Shown: positions 45,647 to 52,899 of the stretch, piece after piece
Position numbering within the stretch: the stretch's first letter is position 1
Layout of the letters: every line of letters starts with the position of its first letter
NCBI RefSeq assembly: GCF_000283515.1
Contig: NC_015976.1
Coordinates: 2,326,501-2,390,500 of the forward strand
From: Sphingobium sp. SYK-6
GTDB lineage: Bacteria; Pseudomonadota; Alphaproteobacteria; Sphingomonadales; Sphingomonadaceae
DNA: 64,000 bases
Reading direction: 5' to 3'
Program-made: the position numbers and the translations under genes
The notes under the pieces: generated by a model
Told to the model about the DNA's origin: nothing
Database searches by the model: none
The model's input: the letters and a program-made list of their open reading frames with translations, nothing else

Positions 45647-45808
45647 TCACCCCATCCACCACAGGCTGGCCGCGCACACCCCGGCGCACAGGCCGAGCAC
45701 GCACCCGGTGTAGAGGCCGCAGACGAACTGCCGCCAGATCGCCTCGCAGGCGTCCTCATCGGTGAGCTGGTGCAGCTCGGCGGGGGGAAGGTGGGTGTAT
45801 TCACGCAT
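45647..45808 (-). CDS. Small membrane protein (53 residues)
   Basis: ATG 45808 overlaps the previous gene by 8 bases. The product starts MREYTHLPPAELHQL and ends in a Cys-rich hydrophobic helix (VCGLYTGCVLGLCAGVCAA then SLWWMG). One membrane pass is predicted. It is missed by size-limited gene calls. Confidence 0.5.
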   Translation of the reverse strand: MREYTHLPPAELHQLTDEDACEAIWRQFVCGLYTGCVLGLCAGVCAASLWWMG

Positions 45809-46100
45809 CTCGACCTCCAATGTCCCCGGCGCTCAGCACGCGGGTGATTTCGTCCTCGGGAAGGTTGGCGTCGCGCAGGACTTGCTCGTCACGCTCGCGG
45901 CGATCAGGGCGGCCGGCGTCGAAAGCCCGGCTCCATCGATCATATTCCTCGCGGCGATCAGCAGCGTCGTGCGGATCACGCCAGCGTCGCGCCAGCTCAT
46001 CCAGATTGATCGGCTCGCGTGTGGTGGCGAACCGGCCCTGTGCGTCGCGGGCTTGCTGCGCTGCTTCCGCAAGGGCGGTGTAGTGTGCGAGGGCGGTCAT
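45801..46100 (-). CDS. Small charged phage protein
   Basis: A 99-residue helical protein rich in Arg and Asp (DRREEYDRWSRAFDAGRPDRRERDE). ATG 46100 overlaps the previous stop (ATGA); a start at 46118 is also in frame. Function unknown. Confidence 0.6.
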   Translation of the reverse strand: MTALAHYTALAEAAQQARDAQGRFATTREPINLDELARRWRDPHDAADRREEYDRWSRAFDAGRPDRRERDEQVLRDANLPEDEITRVLSAGDIGGRDA

Positions 46101-46282
46101 GCGTTCTTGAGCAGCCATCTGGCAAGCTCCTCCACATCGCTCGCCGGAACGTGGATTTCGGCCTCAAATTCTGCATCAGCGTCACCAAACGGGGCCGACC
46201 AGACCTCGATATTCGCTCCACCGCTACTGGTCAGACCGACACGGGTGCGGTCGCTGCCAATGAGATGCATACGATATGCCAT
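46097..46282 (-). CDS. Small phage protein
   Basis: A 61-residue alpha/beta protein ending in a helix (DVEELARWLLKNA). The start is ATG 46282 or GTG 46285, both overlapping the upstream stop. Function unknown. Confidence 0.6.
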   Translation of the reverse strand: MAYRMHLIGSDRTRVGLTSSGGANIEVWSAPFGDADAEFEAEIHVPASDVEELARWLLKNA

Positions 46283-46620
46283 CACGCACCCCCAACCGGC
46301 TGAGAGGGGGGGCGGGCTGCGAGACGAGCGCGAACACTATCGCGATGACTGCACCGCTCTGTGCTCATGCACTCGTATGGCCCCGGCTCTATTCCAAGCC
46401 TGCAACCATGAACGCAGCCATATTCTTCGAAGCGCTCGGCCTCGTAATCGTCGATCTCGTCCATGGCGGCTTCAAGGCTGGCGACAGAACCATAGCGGTT
46501 GTCGCAGGCATCATCGGCGCCATCGAAATCGTCGTGCCAGTAATGCCAGTCCATCGTGCGCACCGGGATCGGCGGCGGGTCGTACTGGATGTGCCAGTCA
46601 CCGTAGCGGATAGCGCTCAC
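46282..46620 (-). CDS. Acidic phage protein with Cys/His cluster
   Basis: A 112-residue acidic protein, rich in Trp, Tyr and Asp at the start (DWHIQYDPPPIPVRTMDWHYW). A CVHGCRLG...CMSTERCSH cluster near residue 70 could bind zinc. Function unknown. Confidence 0.6.
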   Translation of the reverse strand: MSAIRYGDWHIQYDPPPIPVRTMDWHYWHDDFDGADDACDNRYGSVASLEAAMDEIDDYEAERFEEYGCVHGCRLGIEPGPYECMSTERCSHRDSVRARLAARPPSQPVGGA

Positions 46621-46919
46621 TTCGCCTCTCCCTGACCAGAGAGGGAGGCGGCTTTGAGGGCGGCCATATCAGCCACAATCGCGCGCACATTGTCATTGTC
46701 GCGGAGCCAGCCTTGGCTGGTGAGTTCGCCGACGCGATAATCCAACAAGCGGTCGATAAGGTGCATCGCCCGGCCATTCAGAGCCTCGATGCGCTCGATG
46801 TGGGCGGCATAGAAATCGTGAGCGCGGCCCAATTCGGCGCGAAGATAGTCCTGCCACCAGTTAACGTCACCACCGCCGAAATCGTTCAGCAGCCCAGCGT
46901 CATAAGCATCAATCGTCAT
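46617..46919 (-). CDS. Helical phage protein
   Basis: This 100-residue protein is predicted to be mostly helical (WWQDYLRAELGRAHDFYAAH and so on). Its stop overlaps the next start, consistent with a coupled operon. Function unknown. Confidence 0.6.
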   Translation of the reverse strand: MTIDAYDAGLLNDFGGGDVNWWQDYLRAELGRAHDFYAAHIERIEALNGRAMHLIDRLLDYRVGELTSQGWLRDNDNVRAIVADMAALKAASLSGQGEAK

Positions 46920-47104
46920 GAGGCCCTCCGGTCGCGGAGAAGGCCGGCAAGGAACTCGTCGGCCTTGTTGATTTCAGTGAGAAGCGCTGCAACCTCAGGG
47001 ATCTTGTCCTCGGCAATCGAGTGATCGCGGACGACATCGGAAACGAGATCGTAGGCGTCGGCTAGGCGCGGGTCGGCCCAGAGCGTGTAGTGACGGGCAC
47101 TCAT
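46916..47104 (-). CDS. Small helical phage protein
   Basis: A 62-residue helical protein (LADAYDLVSDVVRDHSI, VAALLTEINKADEFLAGLL). It overlaps both neighbours by 4 bases. Function unknown. Confidence 0.55.
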   Translation of the reverse strand: MSARHYTLWADPRLADAYDLVSDVVRDHSIAEDKIPEVAALLTEINKADEFLAGLLRDRRAS

Positions 47105-47352
47105 CCCCTCACTCCCCTCGTCAGTCCAAGAGCGGCAGCGCCAAGGCCGTGCTCGTGCGTGCGCCAGTCGAGATATTCCCGTCCGGCGTGTGTAAGTTCG
47201 TCGATCGCGGCTTCAGCCTGTGCGAACGTGTCGTCGAGTTCGGTGTCACCAAACACAGGACGGCTGTTCAACTCGGCGAACACAGCATCGAGCATGTCGA
47301 GCAGGTCGTGGGTCCGGACCTCGCTCAGGGGGTGGAGGGCGGTGGGGATCAT
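47101..47352 (-). CDS. Small phage protein
   Basis: An 83-residue protein, helical (HDLLDMLDAVFAELNSRP, FAQAEAAIDELTHAG). ATG 47352 overlaps the stop of the repeat protein, which decides the start. Function unknown. Confidence 0.6.
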   Translation of the reverse strand: MIPTALHPLSEVRTHDLLDMLDAVFAELNSRPVFGDTELDDTFAQAEAAIDELTHAGREYLDWRTHEHGLGAAALGLTRGVRG

Positions 47353-48590
47353 GCGGCCACCAGCTTTCCAGCCTTGCAGACGTACCAAGTGTCGGGGGCG
47401 ATCCCATCGACACCGGCGATGCCGGCGGCTACCGAGATAATGTTGAGGTCTTGGTCGCGTTCAATAGCGAACAGTGCGTTGCCAGACGCGCCGCGCACCT
47501 TGCCCTCGTAAGAGGACATGGCAGCGCCTCGGGTGCCGGTGGCGGACGCAGCGCCTTGGTAGCCGGTGGCGGACGCAGCGCCTAGGTCGCCGGTGGCGGA
47601 CGCAGCGCCTCGGGTGCCGGTGGCGGACGCAGCGCCTAGGTCGCCGGTGGCGGACGCAGCGCCCTGGTAGCCGGTGGCGGACGCAGCGCCTTGGTAGCCG
47701 GTGGCGGACGCAGCGCCTCGGGGGCCGGTGGCGGACGCAGCGCCTCGGGGGCCGGTGGCGGACGCAGCGCCTAGGTCGCCGGTGGCGGACGCAGCGCCTC
47801 GGGGGCCGGTGGCGGACGCAGCGCCTCGGGTGCCGGTGGCGGACGCAGCGCCTAGGTCGCCGGTGGCGGACGCAGCGCCTAGGTCGCCGGTGGCGGACGC
47901 AGCGCCTCGGGTGCCGGTGGCGGACGCAGCGCCTAGGTCGCCGGTGGCGGACGCAGCGCCCTGGTAGCCGGTGGCGGACGCAGCGCCTTGGTAGCCGGTG
48001 GCGGACGCAGCGCCTCGGGGGCCGGTGGCGGACGCAGCGCCTCGGGTGCCGGTGGCGGACGCAGCGCCTAGGTAGCCGGTGGCGGACGCAGCGCCTTGGT
48101 AGCCGGTGGCGGACGCAGCGCCTCGGGGGCCGGTGGCGGACGCAGCGCCTCGGGTGCCGGTGGCGGACGCAGCGCCTAGGTCGCCGGTGGCGGACGCAGC
48201 GCCTTGGGGGCCGGTGGCGGACGCACCCTCTTTCTGCGTGCAGCGGTCGAAGACATATTTCACCGCGCGGGAAATCAAGTCATGAAGGCTTACCTCGACG
48301 CCGATGGTGATCTTGGCCGACGCGATCTTGATCTGATCGTCGGAGTGCATTTCTCCGGACTGGATGACCTCGCAGTAGCGAGACGTGGCCGGAGGGTAAT
48401 AATTGAAGACCGAGAGTGGGTGAGCATCGGCGTCACAGGCGTGGAAGCCGCCTTCGCAGGCACGGACGGATCCATCATGCTCGAAGGTCTTGCCGATCTC
48501 GAACTGATATCCCCGGCAGGAGAGATTGCTGTCGAAGCCCTTGATCGACTTCTTCTCGACAACCGCCGTCTTCGTCGGCTTCTTCGCCAT
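47349..48590 (-). CDS. Prophage repeat protein with N-terminal DUF7666-like domain
   Basis: A 413-residue protein. Residues 10-100 (KGFDSNLSCRGYQFEIGKT, GGFHACDADAHPLSVFNYYPP) resemble the DUF7666 phage domain. Residues 121-354 are 26 tandem nine-residue units GAASATGxx, where xx is mostly TR, PR, DL or YQ. A 59-residue cap follows. Such Gly/Ala/Ser-rich periodic units suit a beta-solenoid rod. GGAAGG is 8 bases before ATG 48590. It is the first gene after the leftward early promoter. Confidence 0.85.
   Translation of the reverse strand: MAKKPTKTAVVEKKSIKGFDSNLSCRGYQFEIGKTFEHDGSVRACEGGFHACDADAHPLSVFNYYPPATSRYCEVIQSGEMHSDDQIKIASAKITIGVEVSLHDLISRAVKYVFDRCTQKEGASATGPQGAASATGDLGAASATGTRGAASATGPRGAASATGYQGAASATGYLGAASATGTRGAASATGPRGAASATGYQGAASATGYQGAASATGDLGAASATGTRGAASATGDLGAASATGDLGAASATGTRGAASATGPRGAASATGDLGAASATGPRGAASATGPRGAASATGYQGAASATGYQGAASATGDLGAASATGTRGAASATGDLGAASATGYQGAASATGTRGAAMSSYEGKVRGASGNALFAIERDQDLNIISVAAGIAGVDGIAPDTWYVCKAGKLVAA
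47529..48230 (-). repeat. Coding tandem array, 26 units of 27 bp
   Basis: Exactly 702 bp with no unit shorter or longer than 27 bp. All units share GGTGGCGGACGCAGCGCC-type sequence and differ in about six bases. A rare CAG codon occurs twice, 297 bp (11 units) apart, inside a matching block of six units (PR-YQ-YQ-DL-TR-DL), so whole blocks have been duplicated. Confidence 0.95.
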
Positions 48591-48631
48591 CGTCATTTCC
48601 TTCCATCACGCCGGTAGGGGCGATGGAGGGA

Positions 48632-48674
48632 TATATACCGTTTCGGTATTTGCGCGTCAATACCGTTTCGGTAT
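48632..48674 (-). promoter_or_regulatory. Leftward early promoter (PL-like) with two operators
   Basis: On the minus strand TTGACG (48660-48655) and TATATA (48637-48632) are 17 bases apart, close to ideal sigma-70. Two exact copies of ATACCGTTTCGGTAT lie at 48635-48649 (over the spacer and -10) and 48660-48674 (over the -35). It reads into the repeat protein and early arm. Confidence 0.88.
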
Positions 48675-48691
48675 ATTTTTAAAGCGCACGC

Positions 48692-48718
48692 AAAAAGGCC
48701 CGCCTGGCGGGGCGGGCT
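48692..48718 (-). terminator. Terminator after the FkbM gene
   Basis: On the minus strand GCCCGCC and GGCGGGC form a stem followed by CTTTTTG. It ends leftward transcription from the repressor/FkbM side just before the PL-like promoter, insulating the two units. Confidence 0.85.
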
Positions 48719-48758
48719 AAGGAGATTGGTGTAGGCCGATCGCGCTAGCGTCGGCCCA

Positions 48759-49655
48759 CTATATGAAGTTCAACAGGTCGCCGGCTGCCTTGGCGTTGAT
48801 TGCCAAGATATCGGTTTGCAGGTAGATGATACCCGCATCTTTGAAACGCCTGATCGTCTCGTCGGAGAGCTGGCCGTTTTCGTCAACGGGATCGGCGTGA
48901 ACGTCGAAATAGCCCAGGCAAAAGAATGGGACACCCTTGGTCGGCAGGTTCATGTGGCTGATTTTGAGGCCCAATTGCTCCAAAAGCTCCAGAGCTAGCC
49001 AACTGGTTTCCGGCGCAAACCCGAACTGAAGCCGATCAAAACAGCAGATGAAGCCTTTGTCGCGCAGATATCCGACCGTGCCCTCTCGGGCTAAAAGCTG
49101 ATTTTCGGCATATATCAGCTTAACGCCCCGAATGGTGTTTCCCAATCCTTCAAGGGCGCTCATCTCCCCGCCCTGCAAGTCAAGTTTCACGAAGTCATAT
49201 TGAGGTTCCGCGTCGAGGCGAACGACCTCAACCTCCACCGTGTCGGCGTAGTGAGCGCCAAGCATGCCGTCATACGACGTGCCGGGCGGCCAATCGGGGT
49301 TGGCGCTATTGCCCATGCGCGTTGGAACTGAAAAGCTTGCACGGCCACTGAAATTAGAGACGGCGAACGGGCGCACGTTCAAATTTGGGTGGTCCGCACA
49401 TACGCGCTCAAGAACCACCACGTTCTCTGGCAGAGGCTCAAAGCATTCTACGCTCGCCGAGTGCCTGTTTTCAGGCTCCAGATGCGCATCCAAAAGCGCG
49501 CCATATTGCGTTGAGACTTTACCGACGCCAGCCCCGCAGTCTGCGAACCGGGAAAAGCCAGCCTGATATTTCTTTATCGCGATCGGCAACAGGTCGTCGA
49601 GTATGCCTTCACGCTTTCCAGCCATCATGCGTGCGTATAGCGGCTCCGTCAGCAT
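48759..49655 (-). CDS. FkbM-family methyltransferase
   Basis: A 298-residue SAM-dependent enzyme: FADCGAGVGKVST binds SAM, and VRLDAEPQYDFVKLDLQGGEMSALEG is the FkbM signature. These usually O-methylate sugars. It lies behind the repressor gene, same strand, with its own terminator, and its base composition is lower in GC than its neighbours. That is the classic place for a gene expressed in the lysogen. Confidence 0.87.
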   Translation of the reverse strand: MLTEPLYARMMAGKREGILDDLLPIAIKKYQAGFSRFADCGAGVGKVSTQYGALLDAHLEPENRHSASVECFEPLPENVVVLERVCADHPNLNVRPFAVSNFSGRASFSVPTRMGNSANPDWPPGTSYDGMLGAHYADTVEVEVVRLDAEPQYDFVKLDLQGGEMSALEGLGNTIRGVKLIYAENQLLAREGTVGYLRDKGFICCFDRLQFGFAPETSWLALELLEQLGLKISHMNLPTKGVPFFCLGYFDVHADPVDENGQLSDETIRRFKDAGIIYLQTDILAINAKAAGDLLNFI

Positions 49656-49763
49656 CCACCTCTCCCATTGATATTGCAGGCCAAGCGCAAAGGCTCCTTA
49701 ACGCGCTTGCAAAATAGGATTCTTCCTATGAGAACATATTGAGAACATCGACTCGGAGGCGAC

Positions 49764-50054
49764 ATGCCAAAAGAAATCAGGATGGGAGAGCCGGCCTGCC
49801 CCGAACAATGCCCGGACTGCACGCTGCGCTGCGCCGCGATTGTCCATTCTATGGCCGGGCTTCGCCGCCAGCATGAAGAGGCACTTCGACGATATTCTCT
49901 TCATCGGATGCGCGCTGACCTTGAAGAGATAAATGAGCTTGGAAAGTGCTTGGAAAGCTCCGCGCGAGCATTCGCGCGCGCTCGCCCTCATCGCCGGCGG
50001 TCGCAGTCTGCTCCAGGAGCGTTTGAAACATACGTGTCAGCACGCTTGCAGTAG
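49764..50054 (+). CDS. Possible small Cys-rich protein (overlaps repressor end)
   Basis: A 96-codon frame with GGAGG before the ATG. The first 28 codons lie outside the repressor gene and encode CPEQCPDCTLRCAA; the rest runs antisense to the repressor tail. Two TGAGAACAT direct repeats, 11 bp apart (49729, 49740), lie just upstream. It may be real or a chance frame. Confidence 0.35.
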   Translation: MPKEIRMGEPACPEQCPDCTLRCAAIVHSMAGLRRQHEEALRRYSLHRMRADLEEINELGKCLESSARAFARARPHRRRSQSAPGAFETYVSARLQ

Positions 50055-50301
50055 GAAGCTGGACCGGGAGACTTACAAACGCGCCCTGTTCTGGGGCGCC
50101 CAAGCCTCTTTCCAGAAAAAGTTCTGCCTCCGGGACGGATAGCGCCTCGGCGAGTTTTAGCCGAAGCTTCCCGCGCGGCTCGCGCCCACCAGTCTCCCAG
50201 CGGCTCACCGTTTCCTGTGCGACGCCAACCCGCTCGGCAAGTTCGTCTTGCTGCCAGCCCCTCTCCTTTCGGAGCCGTATCAGATTCGTTCTGAATGCCA
50301 T
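49849..50301 (-). CDS. Prophage XRE-family repressor (CI-like)
   Basis: A 150-residue protein with an N-terminal XRE HTH (LIRLRKERGWQQDELAERVGV then AQETVSRWETGGREP) and a C-terminal part without the Ser/Lys of LexA-type self-cleavage. ATG 50301 is preferred; a minus-strand TATACC box ends 5 bases before it, implying a leaderless message. It should bind the ATACCG-TTT-CGGTAT operators. Confidence 0.85.
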   Translation of the reverse strand: MAFRTNLIRLRKERGWQQDELAERVGVAQETVSRWETGGREPRGKLRLKLAEALSVPEAELFLERGLGAPEQGAFVSLPVQLPTASVLTRMFQTLLEQTATAGDEGERARMLARSFPSTFQAHLSLQGQRASDEENIVEVPLHAGGEARP

Positions 50302-50387
50302 GCCGGTATAATGGTCCACCGGCTGCAACAAATGAATGACCGAAGCGGTATATTGGCTATTGCGGTCAAATACCGTTTTGGTATATG
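50295..50387. promoter_or_regulatory. Rightward operator region with three sites and PR-like promoter
   Basis: Three sites match ATACCG-nnn-CGGTAT: 50370-50384 (one mismatch), 50337-50351 (half degenerate) and 50295-50309 (degenerate, over the repressor start). A rightward TTGCGG-16-TATATG promoter spans 50360-50387, with the first site in its spacer. The layout parallels lambda OR. Confidence 0.75.
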
Positions 50388-50395
50388 AATGGCTC

Positions 50396-50644
50396 ATGAG
50401 CACCTATCAGAGCCTCATTAGGGCATTCGTTGACGACGAAGCCAATTCGCAACTGGCGCTCGCAGCGGAGATCGGCAAGAGCCAAGCCGCTGTAAATCGG
50501 TACGCCAACGGCTTGCGCTTTCCGGATGCCGAAACCGCCAGGGCCATTGAGCGCGCCACAGGCGGGCAAGTTCCATTCTCGGCATGGCAGCAAGAAGCTG
50601 CTGCGCGGATTGGAATCGAGCCCCCCCAGGACCGCGCGGCATAG
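50396..50644 (+). CDS. Cro-like HTH protein
   Basis: An 82-residue protein with one HTH (LALAAEIGKSQAAVNRYANGLR, PDAETARAIERATGG), similar to YdaS/Cro types. ATG 50396 lies 8 bases past the -10, so the message is probably leaderless. It is divergent from the repressor. Confidence 0.82.
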   Translation: MSTYQSLIRAFVDDEANSQLALAAEIGKSQAAVNRYANGLRFPDAETARAIERATGGQVPFSAWQQEAAARIGIEPPQDRAA

Positions 50645-50646
50645 AT

Positions 50647-51186
50647 ATGGCGAGGACACCTCTCTCTCGCGGCCTGTTCGCCATCATTGACGATGAAGAT
50701 GAACATCTCGTCGCCGGGATTAAATGGCACGCCCACCCTGTCGAGCGTTCGACAGGGGGATTTTACGCGGTCAATGGCCGCGGTGGCGCAAAGCCGACTT
50801 TGGCAGGGCGCCGCTACATGCATCGACTGATCTTGGGCGCTTCGGCTTCTCAGTTGGTTGATCACGTCAATGGCGACGGCCTCGATAACCGGCGCGCAAA
50901 TCTGCGGATCGCAACGCGGCGGCAGAATAATATCAATCGGCAAACCACCAATCGCTGGGGATTTAGGGGGATAGAGCGCACGGCATCGGGAAGGTGGCGG
51001 TCGCTGATAAGAGTTGATGGCCGAAGAATTGCAGGGCCGCTGCAGGACAATGCCATCGACGCGGCGCTGATCTATGACGCCATGGCAAGCCTTCATTTTG
51101 GCGAATTCGCCGTCTTGAACTTTCCTAAGCACAAAGAAGCGACCGCGCCTCAAGCCCCCGCCTCCCGGAATGGAGGGCGGCTGTGA
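50647..51186 (+). CDS. HNH endonuclease with AP2-like domain
   Basis: A 179-residue protein: HNH region YMHRLILG...VDHVNGDGLDNRRANLRIATRRQNNINR (shown in parts) and an AP2-like DNA-binding part near the end (GFRGIERTASGRWRSLIRVDG). This pair is typical of phage homing endonucleases. It sits in the first rightward operon right after cro. Confidence 0.83.
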   Translation: MARTPLSRGLFAIIDDEDEHLVAGIKWHAHPVERSTGGFYAVNGRGGAKPTLAGRRYMHRLILGASASQLVDHVNGDGLDNRRANLRIATRRQNNINRQTTNRWGFRGIERTASGRWRSLIRVDGRRIAGPLQDNAIDAALIYDAMASLHFGEFAVLNFPKHKEATAPQAPASRNGGRL

Positions 51187-51338
51187 GCGCATGGTTCGGC
51201 ACGGCCTTCCTTGTGCTGGCCTTTTGCGCGTACCTCGCTGCGTGTGCTGCGTCTGGCGTAGCCCCCACGATCGACGGCATTTTGCTTGTTCTGGCGATCA
51301 TGATTTACCTGCGCCTTTGGCAGATGGAGCGCGACTAA
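51183..51338 (+). CDS. Small two-pass membrane protein
   Basis: GTG 51183 overlaps the HNH stop. The 51-residue product has two hydrophobic helices (WFGTAFLVLAFCAYLAACAA, IDGILLVLAIMIYLRLW) and a short tail QMERD. Function unknown; superinfection or membrane roles are possible. Confidence 0.55.
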   Translation: MSAWFGTAFLVLAFCAYLAACAASGVAPTIDGILLVLAIMIYLRLWQMERD

Positions 51339-51686
51339 ATGCCCGCCTCCTGCCCCAAATGCGGCCTGCGCACTGCCAGCCCGAATCTTTGCGAATGCTT
51401 GCCCTCTGACGCCGCGCGCTTTCAGCGCCCCTCTCCCGGCGTCAGCGTCCCGGCCATGCCTCCCTCCAACGTCCATGGTCGGGACATCTTTTCCACCCTT
51501 GGCGCGCCGTCCTTCCACCGCGCCAAGCTGCTCCCCGGCCGGGATAATCCCACGCCGGCCGGGGAGCAGTCCGTCGCAGCGCAGGGGGCACAGGCGCGCG
51601 ACGATCTCAGCAACAAGTTCACCGATGGGTTTGGCGTCGTTCATGCGCCCTCTATCACACACAGCGAGGCACGACATCATGCGTGA
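51339..51686 (+). CDS. Small protein with N-terminal zinc-ribbon motif
   Basis: A 115-residue frame beginning directly after the previous TAA. PKCGLRTASPNLCECLPSD suggests a zinc site; the rest is low in structure. Its end overlaps the next start by 8 bases. Moderately certain as a gene. Confidence 0.5.
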   Translation: MPASCPKCGLRTASPNLCECLPSDAARFQRPSPGVSVPAMPPSNVHGRDIFSTLGAPSFHRAKLLPGRDNPTPAGEQSVAAQGAQARDDLSNKFTDGFGVVHAPSITHSEARHHA

Positions 51687-52101
51687 TACTGCCGACATCA
51701 TGCGCGAACGCCAACGCGCTATCCGCCGCGAGATCGATCGCCGGGGCATCGCCCTCAAGGCTATCGAGTTCGACGCGGGCATCTCCAACTCGACGCTGCT
51801 GTCCTACTTCCCCGGTGGCGATGCGCAGCCGGCGGTGATCCCCATGTCGGCGGTGTTCCGGCTGATCGAGGGCAAGGCGCTGCCGCTGGATCTCATCTCT
51901 ATGCTGCTGCCAGTGGGGTTCCTGCTGGTGCGGGTGCCGGAAGAGGTCGACTTCGACGAGATCGACGCGCACTGTCGCGCCTTCGTCAAGACGAAAGCCG
52001 AGACGCATCGCGAGGACAGTCCGGACAGGCGCGACATTGCCCCGTGCGAGCGCGACACCCTCAATGGACAGGTCGCGCGCCTGCGGGCGGTGGTGGGATG
52101 A
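51679..52101 (+). CDS. Putative phage HTH regulator (CII-position)
   Basis: A 140-residue protein with a predicted HTH (RRGIALKAIEFDAGISNSTLLSYFPGG) and a helical C-terminal part. It lies a few genes after cro, the usual place of CII-type activators, but no CII homology is claimed. Confidence 0.6.
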   Translation: MRDTADIMRERQRAIRREIDRRGIALKAIEFDAGISNSTLLSYFPGGDAQPAVIPMSAVFRLIEGKALPLDLISMLLPVGFLLVRVPEEVDFDEIDAHCRAFVKTKAETHREDSPDRRDIAPCERDTLNGQVARLRAVVG

Positions 52102-52286
52102 ACCATCTCGGCAAGCGGAGCCTCAAAAGGCTCATCGATGATCTTCACGCTCAGGCTCGTGAGGCGGCGGGGCTGACGAGCGGCAGCGAATGCTATGAAT
52201 GCGGCGCCTCGGGCAGCGATGTCGCGCGCCTTCTTGAGGATGCCGCGGACACTTTGGAGGCGGCGTCGCGCCATGACCAAGGCTGA
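52098..52286 (+). CDS. Small phage protein
   Basis: A 62-residue helical protein with CYECGAS near the middle. ATG 52098 overlaps the previous stop (ATGA). Function unknown. Confidence 0.6.
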   Translation: MNHLGKRSLKRLIDDLHAQAREAAGLTSGSECYECGASGSDVARLLEDAADTLEAASRHDQG

Positions 52287-52440
52287 GAAAATCCTTCAGG
52301 CAAAGCTCAACGCTCTGGTCGCCCATCTGGACGCCACGTCCGGCCCGATGAACGCTGCCAGCCTCTCCCGGTCATACGGCGTGGACGAGGCCCGCGTCAC
52401 TGAAATTCTCAAGCGCAGAGGAAGGTATCAGCATGGATAG
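52273..52440 (+). CDS. Small HTH-like phage protein
   Basis: A 55-residue protein (LNALVAHLDATSGPMN then SLSRSYGVDEARVTEILKRRG) that looks like a single winged-helix unit. Overlaps both neighbours. Function unknown. Confidence 0.55.
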   Translation: MTKAEKILQAKLNALVAHLDATSGPMNAASLSRSYGVDEARVTEILKRRGRYQHG

Positions 52441-52729
52441 CCCGCCTTATCTGTTCGACCAGTACGCCAAGCGCCACGGCCTGAGCTTCGAGATGGCCAA
52501 GCGCGCCCTCCTGATGCGGTCCTACGCCGACCAGGGCAAGAAGATCAAAGAGGCGGCGTCTCTTGTCGGCATCAGCCTCAATAGTGCAAAAACCGTTGCG
52601 CGACGCATGCTGATCGATTTCGCTGACTGGCGGCCATATGCCCGTCTGGAGGCAAAGGGGCTGGACCGACCGCAGCCCGGCGAGCGCAATATCGCACAGC
52701 CGGCGAATGAGCTGCCGTTGTTCTCATGA
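52433..52729 (+). CDS. HTH-containing phage protein
   Basis: A 98-residue protein with an HTH-like KIKEAASLVGISLNSAKTVARRM. Its stop overlaps the next ATG. Probably DNA binding; target unknown. Confidence 0.6.
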   Translation: MDSPPYLFDQYAKRHGLSFEMAKRALLMRSYADQGKKIKEAASLVGISLNSAKTVARRMLIDFADWRPYARLEAKGLDRPQPGERNIAQPANELPLFS

Positions 52730-52899
52730 AACTCCTCCCCCTCTTCTCCCGCAAGCCAGACCCTCGTGAGCAAGCCATGCGCGATCTGGAGCGCATCGTC
52801 CGCGAGACGAGAGAGCGCAACCGAGGATGGGCATATCGCCGCCGCGACCAGCTCGCAGGCGAGCGCAGGAAGCGCTTCGAGGAGGCTATGGGGATATGA
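52726..52899 (+). CDS. Small basic phage protein
   Basis: ATG 52726 and TGA 52899 both overlap neighbours by 4 bases. The 57-residue product starts MKLLPLFSRKPDPREQ and is a single basic helix. Function unknown. Confidence 0.55.
   Translation: MKLLPLFSRKPDPREQAMRDLERIVRETRERNRGWAYRRRDQLAGERRKRFEEAMGI

Noticed and set aside
47529-48230. CRISPR array
   Set aside because: The 27-bp units are head-to-tail with no unique spacers, keep one reading frame, and there are no cas genes. It is a coding tandem repeat.
47474-48310. Rightward 278-codon frame over the repeat array
   Set aside because: A 27-bp repeat without stops leaves several frames open. Only the leftward frame has a recognisable N-terminal domain, ribosome site and coupled neighbours.
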